A stretch of 64,000 nt of DNA from Tretioscincus oriximinensis. Taxonomy: Eukaryota > Chordata > Lepidosauria > Squamata > Gymnophthalmidae. The stretch covers positions 221,452 through 285,451 of the forward strand of contig JAJVDF010000162.1 of the NCBI GenBank assembly GCA_022410635.1. The letters are read 5' to 3'. Below, piece after piece: positions 21,465 to 31,590 of the stretch (the first letter of the stretch is position 1; each line of letters starts with the position of its first letter). Under the pieces are notes generated by a model, which was not told where the DNA came from, searched no databases, and saw nothing but the letters and a program-made list of their open reading frames with translations. Both the position numbers and the translations under genes were made by a program.

Positions 21465-22290
21465 AAAATGAACCCTCCCTTTAAAATAAAATGGTGACAG
21501 TACAAAAGTTTATAGATAATATTTTGTAATGATGTTATAGATAAGATAATTGCATGTGCTCAAGACTGTTTTGGTAGGTGGTTGGAAATACAAGAACCAA
21601 ACCTAGTAGATAGTCAATCAAACCTAGTAGATAAACCCTGACTTCCAGGGAAGCAGTGCCTTACAGATTCTAGACAATCAGCTTTTGGATCTCTGACCCG
21701 TGTACTGGCACACATTGTTTCATTTCTAATATGGATCAAGCTGCTTGGTGTGAACTCATTGAACTGCAGCTAATCCAAACAAAGCTATTCCACATTCCCT
21801 GAATTGTTTTAAGTCAAGTACATACAAACAGGGCCTTACTCTAATTTCCCCACAATTGTTTTAACTTAAGCAGGTAAGACTATACACCTGCATTAGCTTA
21901 TGTGGGTGGGTGAGAGTGAATACTTTGGGCAATATATTGTCTTTTCCAATTCCTATGTTGGAGATGTGCCATGATTTCCTTGAGATGCATGCTCCCAAGC
22001 TCCCAGTCCTGCAGCTGTGGGTTCTTATGTTTGCAGGCTGTTCTTTCTACTGCAGTTGGGAATATATTCTCAAGACTATGGTTAAACTATGATCATGCAT
22101 GCAAATGGAATTTGGAACTGTCAAATTGCTTAAATAGAATTGCATTTGAACAGGAAATGTGAAGGCGAATGGAAATCTACGCAACACATTCCTATAAATA
22201 TTGCAGTTCTCTGACAGTTGGGCTGTTACTGATGGGTCAGATCTTGGGTTCATCTTTAATAATCTGTTGGCTTTTAGGAGATGAACGAAG
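21465..22290. other. intergenic, no recognised feature
   Basis: A small local duplication (AAACCTAGTAGATA, twice near 21600-21630). No gene or repeat otherwise. Confidence 0.45.
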
Positions 22291-22294
22291 TGGA

Positions 22295-22690
22295 GGGAGG
22301 GACGTTTCTTGTTAATTTAAAACTATTTCTTATCCAAGAACATTACAACTGATTTACATTCATATCTTCTGTGTTTCAAACAATTCCTCCGCTTTTACAG
22401 TCACTTCCTTCTGTCATCCTCCCACCCCACCCTCCTCTTTAACACATCATTTTCTTTTAATCAGCATTTGGGGTTTACGTCTGGGATATCAATCTCAATT
22501 TCAGTTTCATCACTTTATATTTTTTAACCCACAGCCATTTCTGTTTACATTCCCTTATTTTCCCCATATTTTCTAGGTTATTAATTCTACAATTAAAAAT
22601 TTCAATAGCAATCCCATTGATTATATATTCATTCATTTTCTGCATTGCCCATAATGCACTATATTTTTCAACCAATAAGGAACATCATTG
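22295..22690 (-). mobile_element. possible L1-like LINE fragment
   Basis: A T/C-rich plus strand with short TTCC runs is similar in character to 32340-33010. The minus strand keeps a 66-codon frame of lysine-rich, LINE-like composition. No diagnostic motif is seen, so this is a weak call. Confidence 0.3.
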
Positions 22691-23485
22691 AAAGCAAGAG
22701 ATAAACCTGTCAAAACATATTACATAGCTCAAAGAAGGCCTAGTGCTAGGATTTGGTTCAGAAGACATTCAAAACAGCTGATATCAATTGGATTATACAA
22801 GAAAAAAAAAGATTCTGCTCTCCAAAATAAACAAACAGTCCTTGAAAGCTACCCTAATGAGGGTAAAAAGTACATTTATGGAAGATACTTTTCATTAAAG
22901 GCAACTAGATATGAAAAGCCCTGATAGTAAGTGATGGAGATAAACAACAAAGAAGACTGTTTCCTTAATCTACTGCTTGCAACTTGTGAGATGGGTTCAA
23001 ATTATTATTTAGTGGTTGCTAGGTTAAAAGAGACACAGTTCAATAAAGTGGTGGGTGTTTTTTTTNGGGGGGAAGCATTGACTCTGTTGTTCCTCAGGGT
23101 GGTGACTGAAAAAGTGCAACTTTTATTATCTTTCTCCACAGAAACCAATGAATATTTGCCAGACAATTAATTAGCAGCTCATTTGCTATACAGACATCTA
23201 GAGGAACTTGCTTATGTTTTAATGGACTACAACTTCGTTTGCATTTTCCAAAAGCATAAATGCAGTGAAATACACCTATATTTTGAAAGGTGCAAGCTTT
23301 CCAAATTTTGTGATTTTTTTTTAAAAAGTTGAAGAAGAAGAAGAAGACACCTCAAAGGGTATTTCCACACCTGACATTTTGGAATAAATCTCTAGCATTC
23401 CTTTTCAGAGGTTGTCACAGGAAATGAAAAAGTTTCTTCATAGCAGAGTAGGAGCAGAAGATGCCAGCATGCAAATAAAGACTGA
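22691..23485. other. intergenic, no recognised feature
   Basis: Includes a four-unit GAA run near 23330. Two open frames of about 78 codons are not recognisable. Confidence 0.45.
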
Positions 23486-23489
23486 AACT

Positions 23490-23960
23490 GGGGCTTCATC
23501 CAGATTACTGGGTTTTTTTTGTTACCAAAATATTTAAAAATCTTGCTACGAAGGACTTAGCCTTTCTCCACATGCAACCAGGAAACTCCTTCTCTTTCCA
23601 TGCTTTATGCCTACAGCTCCCATGAAGCTTTGGAAGCCTACAGTTCCCATGAAATCCTGTTTCTCTTCTGTCGTTGGCTGACTCCCTTGTAATTGGGTGG
23701 GTGAATACAAAAGTGAAAAAAGCCTCGCTTTTAAAACACTGAGGTTTGAAGCTGCTGTGGGGTTTAATAAAAACCTGTATTTTCCTTCCTAAATTCAGTA
23801 GTGAAAATATGCTTTTCCATGCCCTGTCTGGCTGAAAGGATCATGAGGCAAAACTGGAGCTCTTGGTAGGTCTCTCTTTGTTGTCTACATGGCTCCTTCA
23901 CTAACCAAAGAAAGCACATTGTGGTACAAATTCATCATAAAAGGACTAGGAGGAAAAAGC
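23490..23960 (+). repeat. dispersed repeat family E, copy 1
   Basis: Collinear with 41545-41990: CAGGAAACTCCTTCTCTT, CTACAGCTCCCATGA, GAAATCCTGTTTCTCTT, TTGGCTG, AAACACTGAGGTTTGAAGC and TATGCTTTTCCATGCCCTGT. Non-coding, class unknown. Probably a non-autonomous DNA element. Confidence 0.6.
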
Positions 23961-24270
23961 ATAATATTGGATTTTCCTAACAAATACCACTGTTGATTTA
24001 GGTGAGGAAAACCCCCATAATATCACAAGTCATAATAGGATGAAGAAAACCTTGTCTTCGTTCAGATCTTTGAACCAGATTCTCATTCAGCCCAAACTGT
24101 CCAATCAGTAAAGATCACATGCATATTGCTGCATTGTGCTCCACCACAAGTATACTGTTAGCATGGTTTAGAAGTGGGGCAGTCCATGTGGGTACACAGC
24201 TCTCTAATGTGCAAATGCACCTGTCTGTTTACTTGCCTAACATGTCCTCAAACATAAGTGCAGAAACTTT

Positions 24271-24335
24271 AGCAAAGGAGCTAGCAGNACTTTGAGACTA
24301 ACTTGAGAAAAGTGGTTGGCATAAGCTTTCGTAGA
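24271..24335. mobile_element. fold-back/Penelope-like family, short single unit
   Basis: Covers AGCAAAGGAGCTAGCAG through ATAAGCTTTCGTAGA of the family unit and is truncated at both ends. It lies between two exact copies of CAGAAACTTT (24261-24270 and 24336-24345), a 10-bp target duplication. It therefore inserted as a short piece rather than decaying in place. Confidence 0.7.
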
Positions 24336-24409
24336 CAGAAACTTTCTCAATGATAACTGCAGGGAGTTGAGACGAAAAAAGGTTTGCTTGAAAAGAACAG
24401 AAGCAAATG

Positions 24410-24484
24410 TTGGCTATTGGGTGAGGCTGGGTGCTTGACTAGATGGGCTGTGGCCCCATTCAGCAGGACTCTTCTTATGTTCTG
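24410..24484 (+). mobile_element. CR1 LINE, extreme 3' end
   Basis: GACTAGATGGGCTGTGG, CATTCAGCAGGACTCTTCTT and ATGTTCTGATG are the last 70 bp of the CR1 subfamily. Confidence 0.75.
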
Positions 24485-25232
24485 ATGCTCTTAAGGACAA
24501 GGCAAAGAAACAGTATGTGATTTGGTTAATAATAATGATGATTAGATTGTTTTGCTCTTTTAAATTATTCAGTTGATTTAACCTGATTTGCTCTGCAACG
24601 TACATGAACTCGGAAACCACAAGTTTATCAAGAGCAAAATAATCGTTTCAAATTAATCCATATTATGGAACTGACACTTCCCTTCTTCTACTTATTTTAA
24701 TTTAATGTGTGTCCTTTTGCAAAGAAAAATCAGTGTAGGCACTATTTGATATTTGTGATTTATTTGCCTGTTATTTTTGGAACCAAGATTTATACCAAGA
24801 AGCAGACCGATTTTTTAAATCCTGCTTTTGAATGAGATTGCATAGNTGGCATAAGTAGTTACTTATTTAGATATCTCTAAAAATAGTAACCTTGTACACT
24901 CTTTTCCTATATCTGTACCTAGTTAGTTCCAGAAAACTGATCTTATAGTTTGAAGATATGACAAGTTTTTTCAATCAATGTAATGGAGAAAATTCTGTTT
25001 TGTTCCAAGCCTCTCACAAATTTACCCCCAAATAAGCACCAAAGAAGAAAAATTGCACACTAAGATGAAACAGAATGAATAAAAATGAATATCAGCATAA
25101 CCCAAATAAAAGTTAANGAAAATTTAGGAAGGGGGTCTCTTTAAAGTGCTACAAAGTTNGTACAAGGCTACCAGTGGAAGTTTGTGGGGGGACATCCCAT
25201 CGTGATGTGGACCACCCTGTTCTACACTAGCC
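24485..25232. other. AT-rich intergenic, no recognised feature
   Basis: Nothing recognisable. Confidence 0.45.
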
Positions 25233-25760
25233 TGGAATGGATTAGAACATAACAAAAGCCCAGCTGAATGGGACCACAGCCCGGCTGACCAGATGACCCC
25301 TTTTGGGGGGGTTGAAAACCCGGTAAATTTTCCTCAGCAAAAACCGGGAGGCACCCCGAAACCGGGTTTTCAACCCCCCNAAAAAGGGGTCATCTGGTCA
25401 GCCTAACTCAGCTCTGTGTCTCACACAGTGGCCCACCAATTTCACCAGGCACTAGAGTCCCCTGTTCTTGAGACCCTGGAAATAGTTTTTCAGGATTACT
25501 GCCAGTTGCTTCAGCCCAGAGACAATACCCAAGACATCCAACCTAATAGCTGTGGATATATATATATTTGGGCTTCCATGTATTTGTCTAATCTTAAAGT
25601 TACCAGGCTACTAGCTACCACCACCTTCTGGAAATAAATTCCACAATGATGCTCTGGGTGAAAAAAATACTTTCCCTTGTCTGCCTTAGATCTTCTTCCC
25701 ATCAGCTTTCAAGGAATGTCCCCTCCTCTTAGTGTTGTGTGATAGAGGGAATATTTTTTC
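25233..25760 (-). mobile_element. CR1 LINE 3' part, with nested MITE
   Basis: Minus-strand CR1: 3' terminus at 25236 (GAACATAACAAAAGCCC), then CTGTGTCTCACACAGTGGCC, CTACCACCACCTTCTGGAAA and AAAAAATACTTTCCCTTGTC. It is interrupted at 25281-25405 by a palindromic MITE, after which the CR1 resumes. The ORF2 end is decayed. Confidence 0.85.
25281..25405. mobile_element. palindromic hAT-like MITE, copy 5 (short form, in CR1)
   Basis: A compact 125-bp copy: GGCTGACCAGATGACCCCTT, GGTTGAAAACCCGGTAAATT, then AAACCGGGAGGCACCCCG and GGGGTCATCTGGTCAGCCTA. The left inner arm is deleted. It inserted into the CR1 3' UTR, which sets relative ages. The target duplication is imperfect. Confidence 0.85.
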
Positions 25761-26038
25761 TCTGTAAGTAGAACATGGCAGCCTTCCCTATTTCAGGGTA
25801 CCATTTTAATGATCTTATTTAGACCAGAGTGTAGTAAACTATGGGTTTTTGTAAACAAGTCAATATTGTCAATAAATAAGTCAATAAATACCCCGCCATT
25901 TATGTAGTATGCATACAATGCCATGCAAACAGCACGTTATAAAATCTGAACAATCCTTCGAGATAGAAGCTATAAGTAAAAAGCTGGTTCTTATAACTGT
26001 AACTTAAATTATTGACCTTCTCACTTAAATCAATATGT
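25761..26038. other. intergenic, no recognised feature
   Basis: May include further decayed CR1 sequence up to about 25830. Otherwise blank. Confidence 0.4.
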
Positions 26039-26081
26039 GTACACACAAATACAAACACACACACACACACACACACACACG
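26039..26081. repeat. (CA)n microsatellite
   Basis: About 12 uninterrupted CA units after imperfect ACAAA units. Confidence 0.9.
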
Positions 26082-26099
26082 CCATGCACTATCCGTGCC

Positions 26100-26440
26100 T
26101 ACAAGAAGATATTTTCAAGGAAGCTGAGCCTATGGATTACAAGCTTGGGCCCTTGCACAGGGAAAAAAAGTAGGTTGCTAGGCAACCAGCCAAGGGTTGC
26201 TATGGCATTTTCAAGTAGAGCAGCTGGGCCAATCAGTGCTAACAGTGAGCTAGTGAAGGCGTAAAACCTCTAAATTTAATGTCAGTGCAGACAGAAAGGG
26301 AAGCTGTTGAGGCATGCATGCTTGCTAAATACGGACAACATGGCCCCTGTGATTAAGACCAGCACACTAATGAATATTCATTGGGATGATTAAAGCAAAG
26401 TCAATTAACTACTTGACTGCTTGATTTTTTTTTTTAAGTA
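26100..26440. promoter_or_regulatory. candidate cis-regulatory / conserved non-coding element
   Basis: Repeat-free island with several strong factor motifs: a perfect RFX/X-box palindrome GGTTGCTAGGCAACC (26173-26187), a second half-like GGGTTGCTATGGCA (26194-26207), a CCAAT box (26229-26233), and a 14-bp AT palindrome AATGAATATTCATT (26369-26382) of the POU/homeodomain type. No TATA box or gene is nearby. Function is inferred from motif density only. Confidence 0.35.
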
Positions 26441-26662
26441 TGCCCTATATATATATCGAATAAACTCACACATTTTTTGCATCTGCTAGCAATCGTTGTG
26501 GTTCCCTGCCCTGTTACTGATAACCAAACAACAAAATCCCAACCAGGAGAAACCACTTCAGCAAAACCAAAATTCTCCACAAATACAAAAAAAACAGCAG
26601 AATCAAATATGCAGAAATGGAAATATAATATACTGTGGCCACATACAGTCTATACATATAGC

Positions 26663-26876
26663 TAGGATGACCAGATGACCCCTTTTTTGGGGGGGGGGTG
26701 AAAATCTGTTTTTGGTGTGCCTTCCGTTTTTTTCTGAGGAAAAAATAATTACAAAACAAAACAAAATTACAAAAAAAATCTTTTTTTGAAAACATTTTCC
26801 TCAGAAAAAACTGGGGGGCACCCCAAAACTGGGTTTTCAACATATACACCCTAAATGGGGTCACCTGGTCAGCCTA
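26663..26876. mobile_element. palindromic hAT-like MITE, copy 6
   Basis: Starts TAGGATGACCAGATGACCCC and ends GGGGTCACCTGGTCAGCCTA. The interior is A/T-rich with ACAAAACAAAAC. Flanks CATATAGC and CGTATAGT agree at 6 of 8 bases. Confidence 0.85.
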
Positions 26877-27484
26877 CGTATAGTCACATGAAAACTGGAA
26901 CAAGCAAGAATTGTGACAAGTACAATAAAGTATAAAAATATATACATTTCATATACTGTAAATTTGTCTACATGTCCAAGAAGAATCCAAAATTTGTGGG
27001 TCCACGAGATATGTAGTTTGCTGGAAGCCAGATGCGTTTCTACACCTGGTTTTCTTCAGTGGCAAAACAGCAACCACCAGAAGTTAAACAAAGTAAGTAA
27101 CAAAAGTGTCTTGCTACTTACATAATCCCACATATAAAAGAATACAAAGCCACAATGCAGCGTTTTATCCAGTTTGAGGAATATTACGCTTATGTCTGGA
27201 ACTCTGAATGCCTTGTGGCTTTATATTCTTTTATATGTGGGATTATGTAAGTAGTAAGACACTTTTGTTATTATTATTGTTTTAGTATTAATATATGTTT
27301 GGTTACTTACTGTTCTGCTGTTTTTTTGCTTTGTGAATATTTTTGTTTTTGCTGTTACTGATAACCCAGTTTCGATCCCAGGTTTTATAGGTTTCAAAAA
27401 TATAATAAATTTAGCACTCATGCAGGGTTACTGACAAATGTGATAGTATTAATTACGGCCCTGATTGTAACTAAGAAAAAGATA
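26877..27484. other. intergenic containing a large inverted repeat
   Basis: Arms at 27101-27155 and 27213-27267 (see findings). The left neighbourhood (ATGCGTTTCTACACCTGG, TTTTCTTCAGTGGC) may be part of the same element. No gene. Confidence 0.45.
27101..27267. repeat. inverted repeat, 55-bp arms
   Basis: CAAAAGTGTCTTGCTACTTA...AAGCCACAA returns as TTGTGGCTTTATATTC...GACACTTTTG with a 57-bp spacer. Nearly perfect arms indicate a young fold-back or MITE-like insertion. No repeat of the arms is seen elsewhere in the window. Confidence 0.8.
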
Positions 27485-27595
27485 TTAATATTTTATATTG
27501 CTTTTATTATTATAAAACACAAAGTAGCTGAGGTAAATAGTTAAGTAAATCAGTAAATTACAGCCCATGGGCAAAATACAACCTAAATCTGGCTG
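27485..27595 (+). repeat. dispersed AT-rich repeat (empty-site paralogue)
   Basis: A continuous version of the sequence that is split by a family A element at 9366-9930. Contains TTGCTTTTATTATTATAAAA and TACAGCCCATGGGCAAAATA. Confidence 0.6.
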
Positions 27596-27925
27596 TGAAG
27601 ATCATGGATTCCATAAGGTTTCTTGGAATTAGCAATATAAGTTTCAGAATTACCAAATGTTTCTGGACACCATTTTGATATAACATAATAAAAATGTGTA
27701 TTTCTGGTACCAATGAACTATGTAATGGGAATCAAAGACATAGTTTTGAAATGAATTACTATAAAGATATAACCCTTAAGTGTAGGACTATAACAGCAAC
27801 TATATAACTGACCACAGACAGAGAAATCTTCCATAGTTTTTTAAAATTATCAATAGGACGGTAATATAAATTAATATAAATAGTTTAAAATACATTTAGG
27901 AGTATACTTACATTTGCCTCTGGCT
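27596..27925. other. AT-rich intergenic, no recognised feature
   Basis: Nothing recognisable. Confidence 0.45.
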
Positions 27926-27929
27926 GCGT

Positions 27930-28337
27930 TCACACAACATTTTCCTACCGCGTTCATTGAGCAATCAGGAAGGCTCAGGCACAAGTGCTAAGCGCTTTTC
28001 AATAGTCGATCCGCAATAAATGCCCTTTTCCCCAGAATAAACTATTGCTCAGAAATTCAGCCATCATTCCAGAGAATCCCCGTACTCTCGCAACCATATG
28101 CACGTGCACAAATTAGACGCGAGATGTTGAAACAACTGAGAATGCAGCAGTTGTTTCTACTGGCTGTTGTGAGTAAAAAAAAAATCTCAGACTGCTCTGC
28201 CACGAGATCAATGAGCAATGTTATGAACTGGGACATTGGTCATGGAATATACATTTTTGGTGTACACAGACATGCGATTGCTATATTCCGGATTATAGCA
28301 CTGTAGTGGTTTTTAAGTCATGTGCACCTAGCCTCAA
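27930..28337 (-). mobile_element. TIR element family A, copy 3
   Basis: Starts TGGCTGCGTTCACACAAC and ends TCATGTGCACCTAGCC, imperfect inverted ends. It is the best preserved copy: GAATAAACTATTGCTC, CTACTGGCTGTTGTGAG, CCACGAGATCAATGAGCAAT and ATATTCCGGATTATAGCA. Non-coding, about 408 bp. Confidence 0.75.
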
Positions 28338-28411
28338 ATAGATAGATAGATTGATTGATTGGGTGGTAGATAGATAGGTAGATAGATAGGTAGACAGATA
28401 GAGAGAGAGAT

Positions 28412-28454
<43 letters not shown>

Positions 28455-28520
28455 CATACATACATACATACATACATACATACATACATACATACAAACA
28501 TACATATATATACTTAGGTA
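28338..28520. repeat. compound (GATA)n / (TACA)n microsatellite
   Basis: Starts right at the 3' end of the family A element with GATA units (about 28347-28452), then TACA units (28453-28500). Imperfect at both ends. Confidence 0.95.
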
Positions 28521-28807
28521 GATAAATAGATAAATAATTGATTAATCATTTGACCATTTCAAGTATATCCAATGTACAAAAACTGGGAGGTATTAATTAA
28601 TATCTAGGTTAGAAAAAATAAATTAAAACTGTTATAATTATGATCAGATTTCCATGTAAAATTAAAATTAAACTGAAAATTAATTTCCCGGTTCTGAATT
28701 CTGAAGGCACTGTAGCGCTCCAAAATAGTTCCACAGATGCCACCTAAGCAATGTATTACAATAAAAAGATATCCGTGAAATAACTGTATTAGCCAGGGTC
28801 CAGAATA

Positions 28808-28900
28808 TCTAACAACGGGATATCATAGCACCTTGAAGTCTAACAAGAAATAGATAGGTAGAATGAGGTTTCGTAATCAGGTCTGCTTCTTCACATGAAA
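28808..28900 (-). mobile_element. fold-back/Penelope-like family, degenerate arm
   Basis: ATCATAGCACCTTGAAGTCT, AACAAGAAATAGATAGGTAG and GTCTGCTTCTTCACATGAA follow the order of a minus-strand arm of the family (compare 51198-51282). Confidence 0.55.
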
Positions 28901-28989
28901 AGATACATATGCATAGAAGATACGTATGTATAGAAAAATATTATTGTTTTGCTGTGAAAATCATTTCAGCCACTTTCTAATCATGAATC

Positions 28990-30140
28990 CAATAAATATA
29001 GCACTTCAGCACCGATGTACATTTTCCTGTGGGCTCAGTTTATAAATTCTTAGATTTAATAATTATATTCGTATTTTTTCTCTCAATGACAACAGTCAAT
29101 ACACAGCTTCAAGAACACTTTTTAGATTGTTGTCATTTAAGTGACATTATTTGGTGCAATTCATATAGCAGATTTTTTAAAAAGGAAGAATGTTTCCATT
29201 GCCTTTATTTACTAAAAATTCAAAACAGGACACCACTATACAATTCCATCTACCCTAATAGAATGTTCCTAAACATTACAGAAAAATAGAGCCTTTTATC
29301 AGAATTTCCATGTTTCCTTTAAAACATTTATAAATTTGGAGATACTTTCCACCACACAAGAAAAGACAATAAATATTCAGCTTATTTAAAAGACCGTGTT
29401 AAGATTTCTGCTTGACTATAGGTGTAATATATGAACTGGTATGGATCTGAATGTATTCTGTATCTAAAAAACTAACAATTTTTGATCAGAGATTGCTACG
29501 TGTTAAAATCATTTGTTTGTGCTAAAATATGTAGGAGCTGTTAAGTCCAAAATGTATTTACATATTTCTCTAGCACACATATAATGCACGTTTATTTTTT
29601 CCCCTTTATTTTCTGCATGATAGCAAATGGTAGCAAACACTTTCCAACAGCTGGAAAATATTGACATCTATACCAGAAAAATGCTCACCAAAAAGTATAT
29701 TTCTTCTACACTTTTTTTTGTACAGTTTAGACACGTAATTACTGGCAATCATATTAAAAAGGCTTGAAGGTACAATGTCAGTTTTCTGNCCCAAGTGTGC
29801 AGAATTCTGTAAAAAAACCTGCATGAAATTGTCAATATTTACATCTAAATATCTTGGACTTAAAATTGTAACATGATACACATGAATCACGTATTCCCTT
29901 AACTTCAAAGGATTTCGATCTCACTCATTTGTTTAATATCAGGACCACCTACAGAATATATTTATTTAGAGTTTTAGACACACGTTGGAATTAAATAAAT
30001 TGGTGACAGGTATATAATTCATGGCAGGAGAAAAATAAGAAGTAAAAACATGCTTTTCAGTTCTCATTGATATCCACTGAGTGAACAACAGTCCTAACTA
30101 ATTGGTTTTGGTGATGCTTTTGACAGCAAATTGTTTTGTA
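28990..30140. other. AT-rich unique sequence, possible 3' UTR on minus strand
   Basis: No repeat recognised over more than 1.1 kb. Its composition (long AT-rich runs, several minus-strand AATAAA signals such as at about 29590) resembles a vertebrate 3' UTR or single-copy intergenic DNA. A 100-codon minus-strand frame (29606-29908) is unrecognised and contains an N. No exon upstream supports a gene. Confidence 0.3.
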
Positions 30141-30264
30141 CTTTGGGCTTTATCACAAACTGCTCCACCAATTGCTTCTGGGCATCCCAAGCAAGGTTAC
30201 CAGATAAAGCAGAAGAAAAATGGCACATTTTTAGTGGGTGCTGCCAGTTTAGTAAACTGAATCT

Positions 30265-30475
30265 CCTGAAACTGTTTCAGTGGTAGAGACACAGGTTTAA
30301 GAGTCCTGGTGTTTCAGTAGAGATGCAGAGTTTGAAGTTCTGTGTCGACTATGGAGAGGGGTGGACTCCCTCTACTGACCTCAGCTGTAACCAACCCAGC
30401 TATCACAGTGTAGTGGAGAAGTTAGAACCCAGTTCTCCTCTTCCTGCTCTTCCTCCTCCTCCTCCTCCTTCACAT
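30265..30475 (+). mobile_element. SINE-like fragment, TTC/CTC-tailed
   Basis: GTGGTAGAGACACAGG and AGTTTGAAGTTCTGTGTC echo A and B boxes. CTGTAACCAACCCAGCTAT and AGAACCCAGTTCTCCTC match the body and tail order of the SINE at 21153. It ends in (CTC)n at 30450-30475. Heavily diverged. Confidence 0.5.
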
Positions 30476-30499
30476 CCATTACTGTCCTGCTTTCGTCGG

Positions 30500-30659
30500 A
30501 TTTCAGAGAAATAGCCATGTTAGTCTTTGTAGAAAATCCAGCTAGGGGGCTTGTANCACATGGAGACTAACAGGAGAAAGGAAGGTGGTGTGAAATTTCA
30601 CTCACGCCACCTACCTTTCTCCTGTTAAGTCTCCAAGTGCTACAAGCCCCCTAGCTGGA
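30500..30659. mobile_element. fold-back/Penelope-like element, third palindromic copy
   Basis: Left arm ATTTCAGAGAAATAGCCATG, TAGAAAATCCAGCTAGGGGG; right arm CCACCTACCTTTCTCCTG, TACAAGCCCCCTAGCTGGA. One arm is full and the other truncated, as at 10.5 and 62 kb. Flanks CTGCTTTCGTCGG (30487-30499) and CTGCTTTTATCTGG (from 30660) fit a 12-13-bp target duplication with a few changes. The centre is shortened and the hammerhead-like core is lost. Confidence 0.65.
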
Positions 30660-30704
30660 CTGCTTTTATCTGGTAACCCTAATCTGGAACAGAAGACAAA
30701 CTGA

Positions 30705-31050
30705 CTGATTGATTTACTTAATTACATTTATATTCCGCCCTATAACTGAAGGCCTCAGCGTGGATCACAATAAAAGAAAAAACATAAAGCAGATTAAAAT
30801 AGAACAAATAACAGTTCAATTAATAAAACAGTGTCTTCAAAGAGGGGGATTCTTGGCCCTACCAAAGGGGAGGACGTCTTCACCAGATGTCTGAACGTGT
30901 ACATCATAGGGGAGAGAATTCCACAGAGAAAGCCCTCCCGTGTGACCACACCTCTTTGACGAGTGAGGGAGCTCAGACTGTCATGAGATCTTACAGTGCA
31001 GCAGGCAGTTACGTATGAGAGGAGGTGTTCCTTCATGTATTTATATAATA
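30705..31050 (-). mobile_element. L2-type LINE 3' fragment
   Basis: Minus-strand tail TATTCCGCCCTATAACTGA, GGCCTCAGCGTGGATCACAA then ATTCCACAGAGAAAGCCC. A typical reptile L2 3' region. The coding part is decayed. Confidence 0.65.
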
Positions 31051-31202
31051 TCCGTCACATGTAACATCCTTCATAGTCCTTCATTTTTAAAAATAAAAAA
31101 TCCTGCAAGTTGCCTTTAAAAACATTCTGCCCATTTCTCCAACTTGGGAGCATTCAGTCTAGTAATCATTGACAGACCTATCCTGTACATATTTCTCCAA
31201 CC

Positions 31203-31345
31203 CTAGAAGAACATAAGAGAAGCCCTACTGGATCAGAACACATCATATAGTTCAGCCTCCTGTCTTACACAACGACCACCAATCGCATCTGGGCATCGTG
31301 AAGCAGAAGATGAAGGCAAAACCTTCCCTGCATAAGGCCTTTGGA
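31203..31345 (-). mobile_element. CR1 LINE 3' end
   Basis: AGAAGAACATAAGAGAAGCC, CTACTGGATCAGAACACATC, CACCAATCGCATCTGGGCAT and AGGCAAAACCTTCCC are the CR1 3' UTR on the minus strand. Confidence 0.75.
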
Positions 31346-31359
31346 GGCATCCGGTCTGC

Positions 31360-31590
31360 TTCAGTAGCCTGGAGACACTTTGTCATGTCAGGGAACGTGA
31401 CCTACATTGTATCGTTTCAGGCATCAGCTTAAAATACACCTCATCCCTTAGTCCATTGATGCTTCAGCCAGGGAGGGAGGGAAAGTTACAATTTAAATAT
31501 ATTTTAGGTATAATTTATGTATTTTAGGTTTTCGTGGGAGGACCTTCAGTTGAAGGGCAGGATAGGAATTCATAAATAAATAAATATGTC
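31360..31590 (+). mobile_element. L2-type LINE 3' fragment
   Basis: ATCGTTTCAGGCATCAGC (start of the ...FRHQLKIHL-like end), then TTGAAGGGCAGGATAGGAAT and TCATAAATAAATAAAT tail. Confidence 0.55.

Noticed and set aside
28338..28520. CRISPR-like periodic array
   Set aside because: Four-base GATA/TACA units without spacers. A plain microsatellite in a vertebrate genome.
29606..29908. 100-codon minus-strand frame
   Set aside because: Contains an N, is AT-rich and matches no recognisable protein. More like untranslated or intergenic DNA.
30067..30200. Minus-strand reading that looks like a protein C-terminus (QKQLVEQFVIKPKVQNN) with a stop
   Set aside because: The same nucleotides (CACCAATTGCTTCTGGGCAT) match the CR1 3' UTR seen at 31.27 and 42.08 kb, so it is a repeat scrap.
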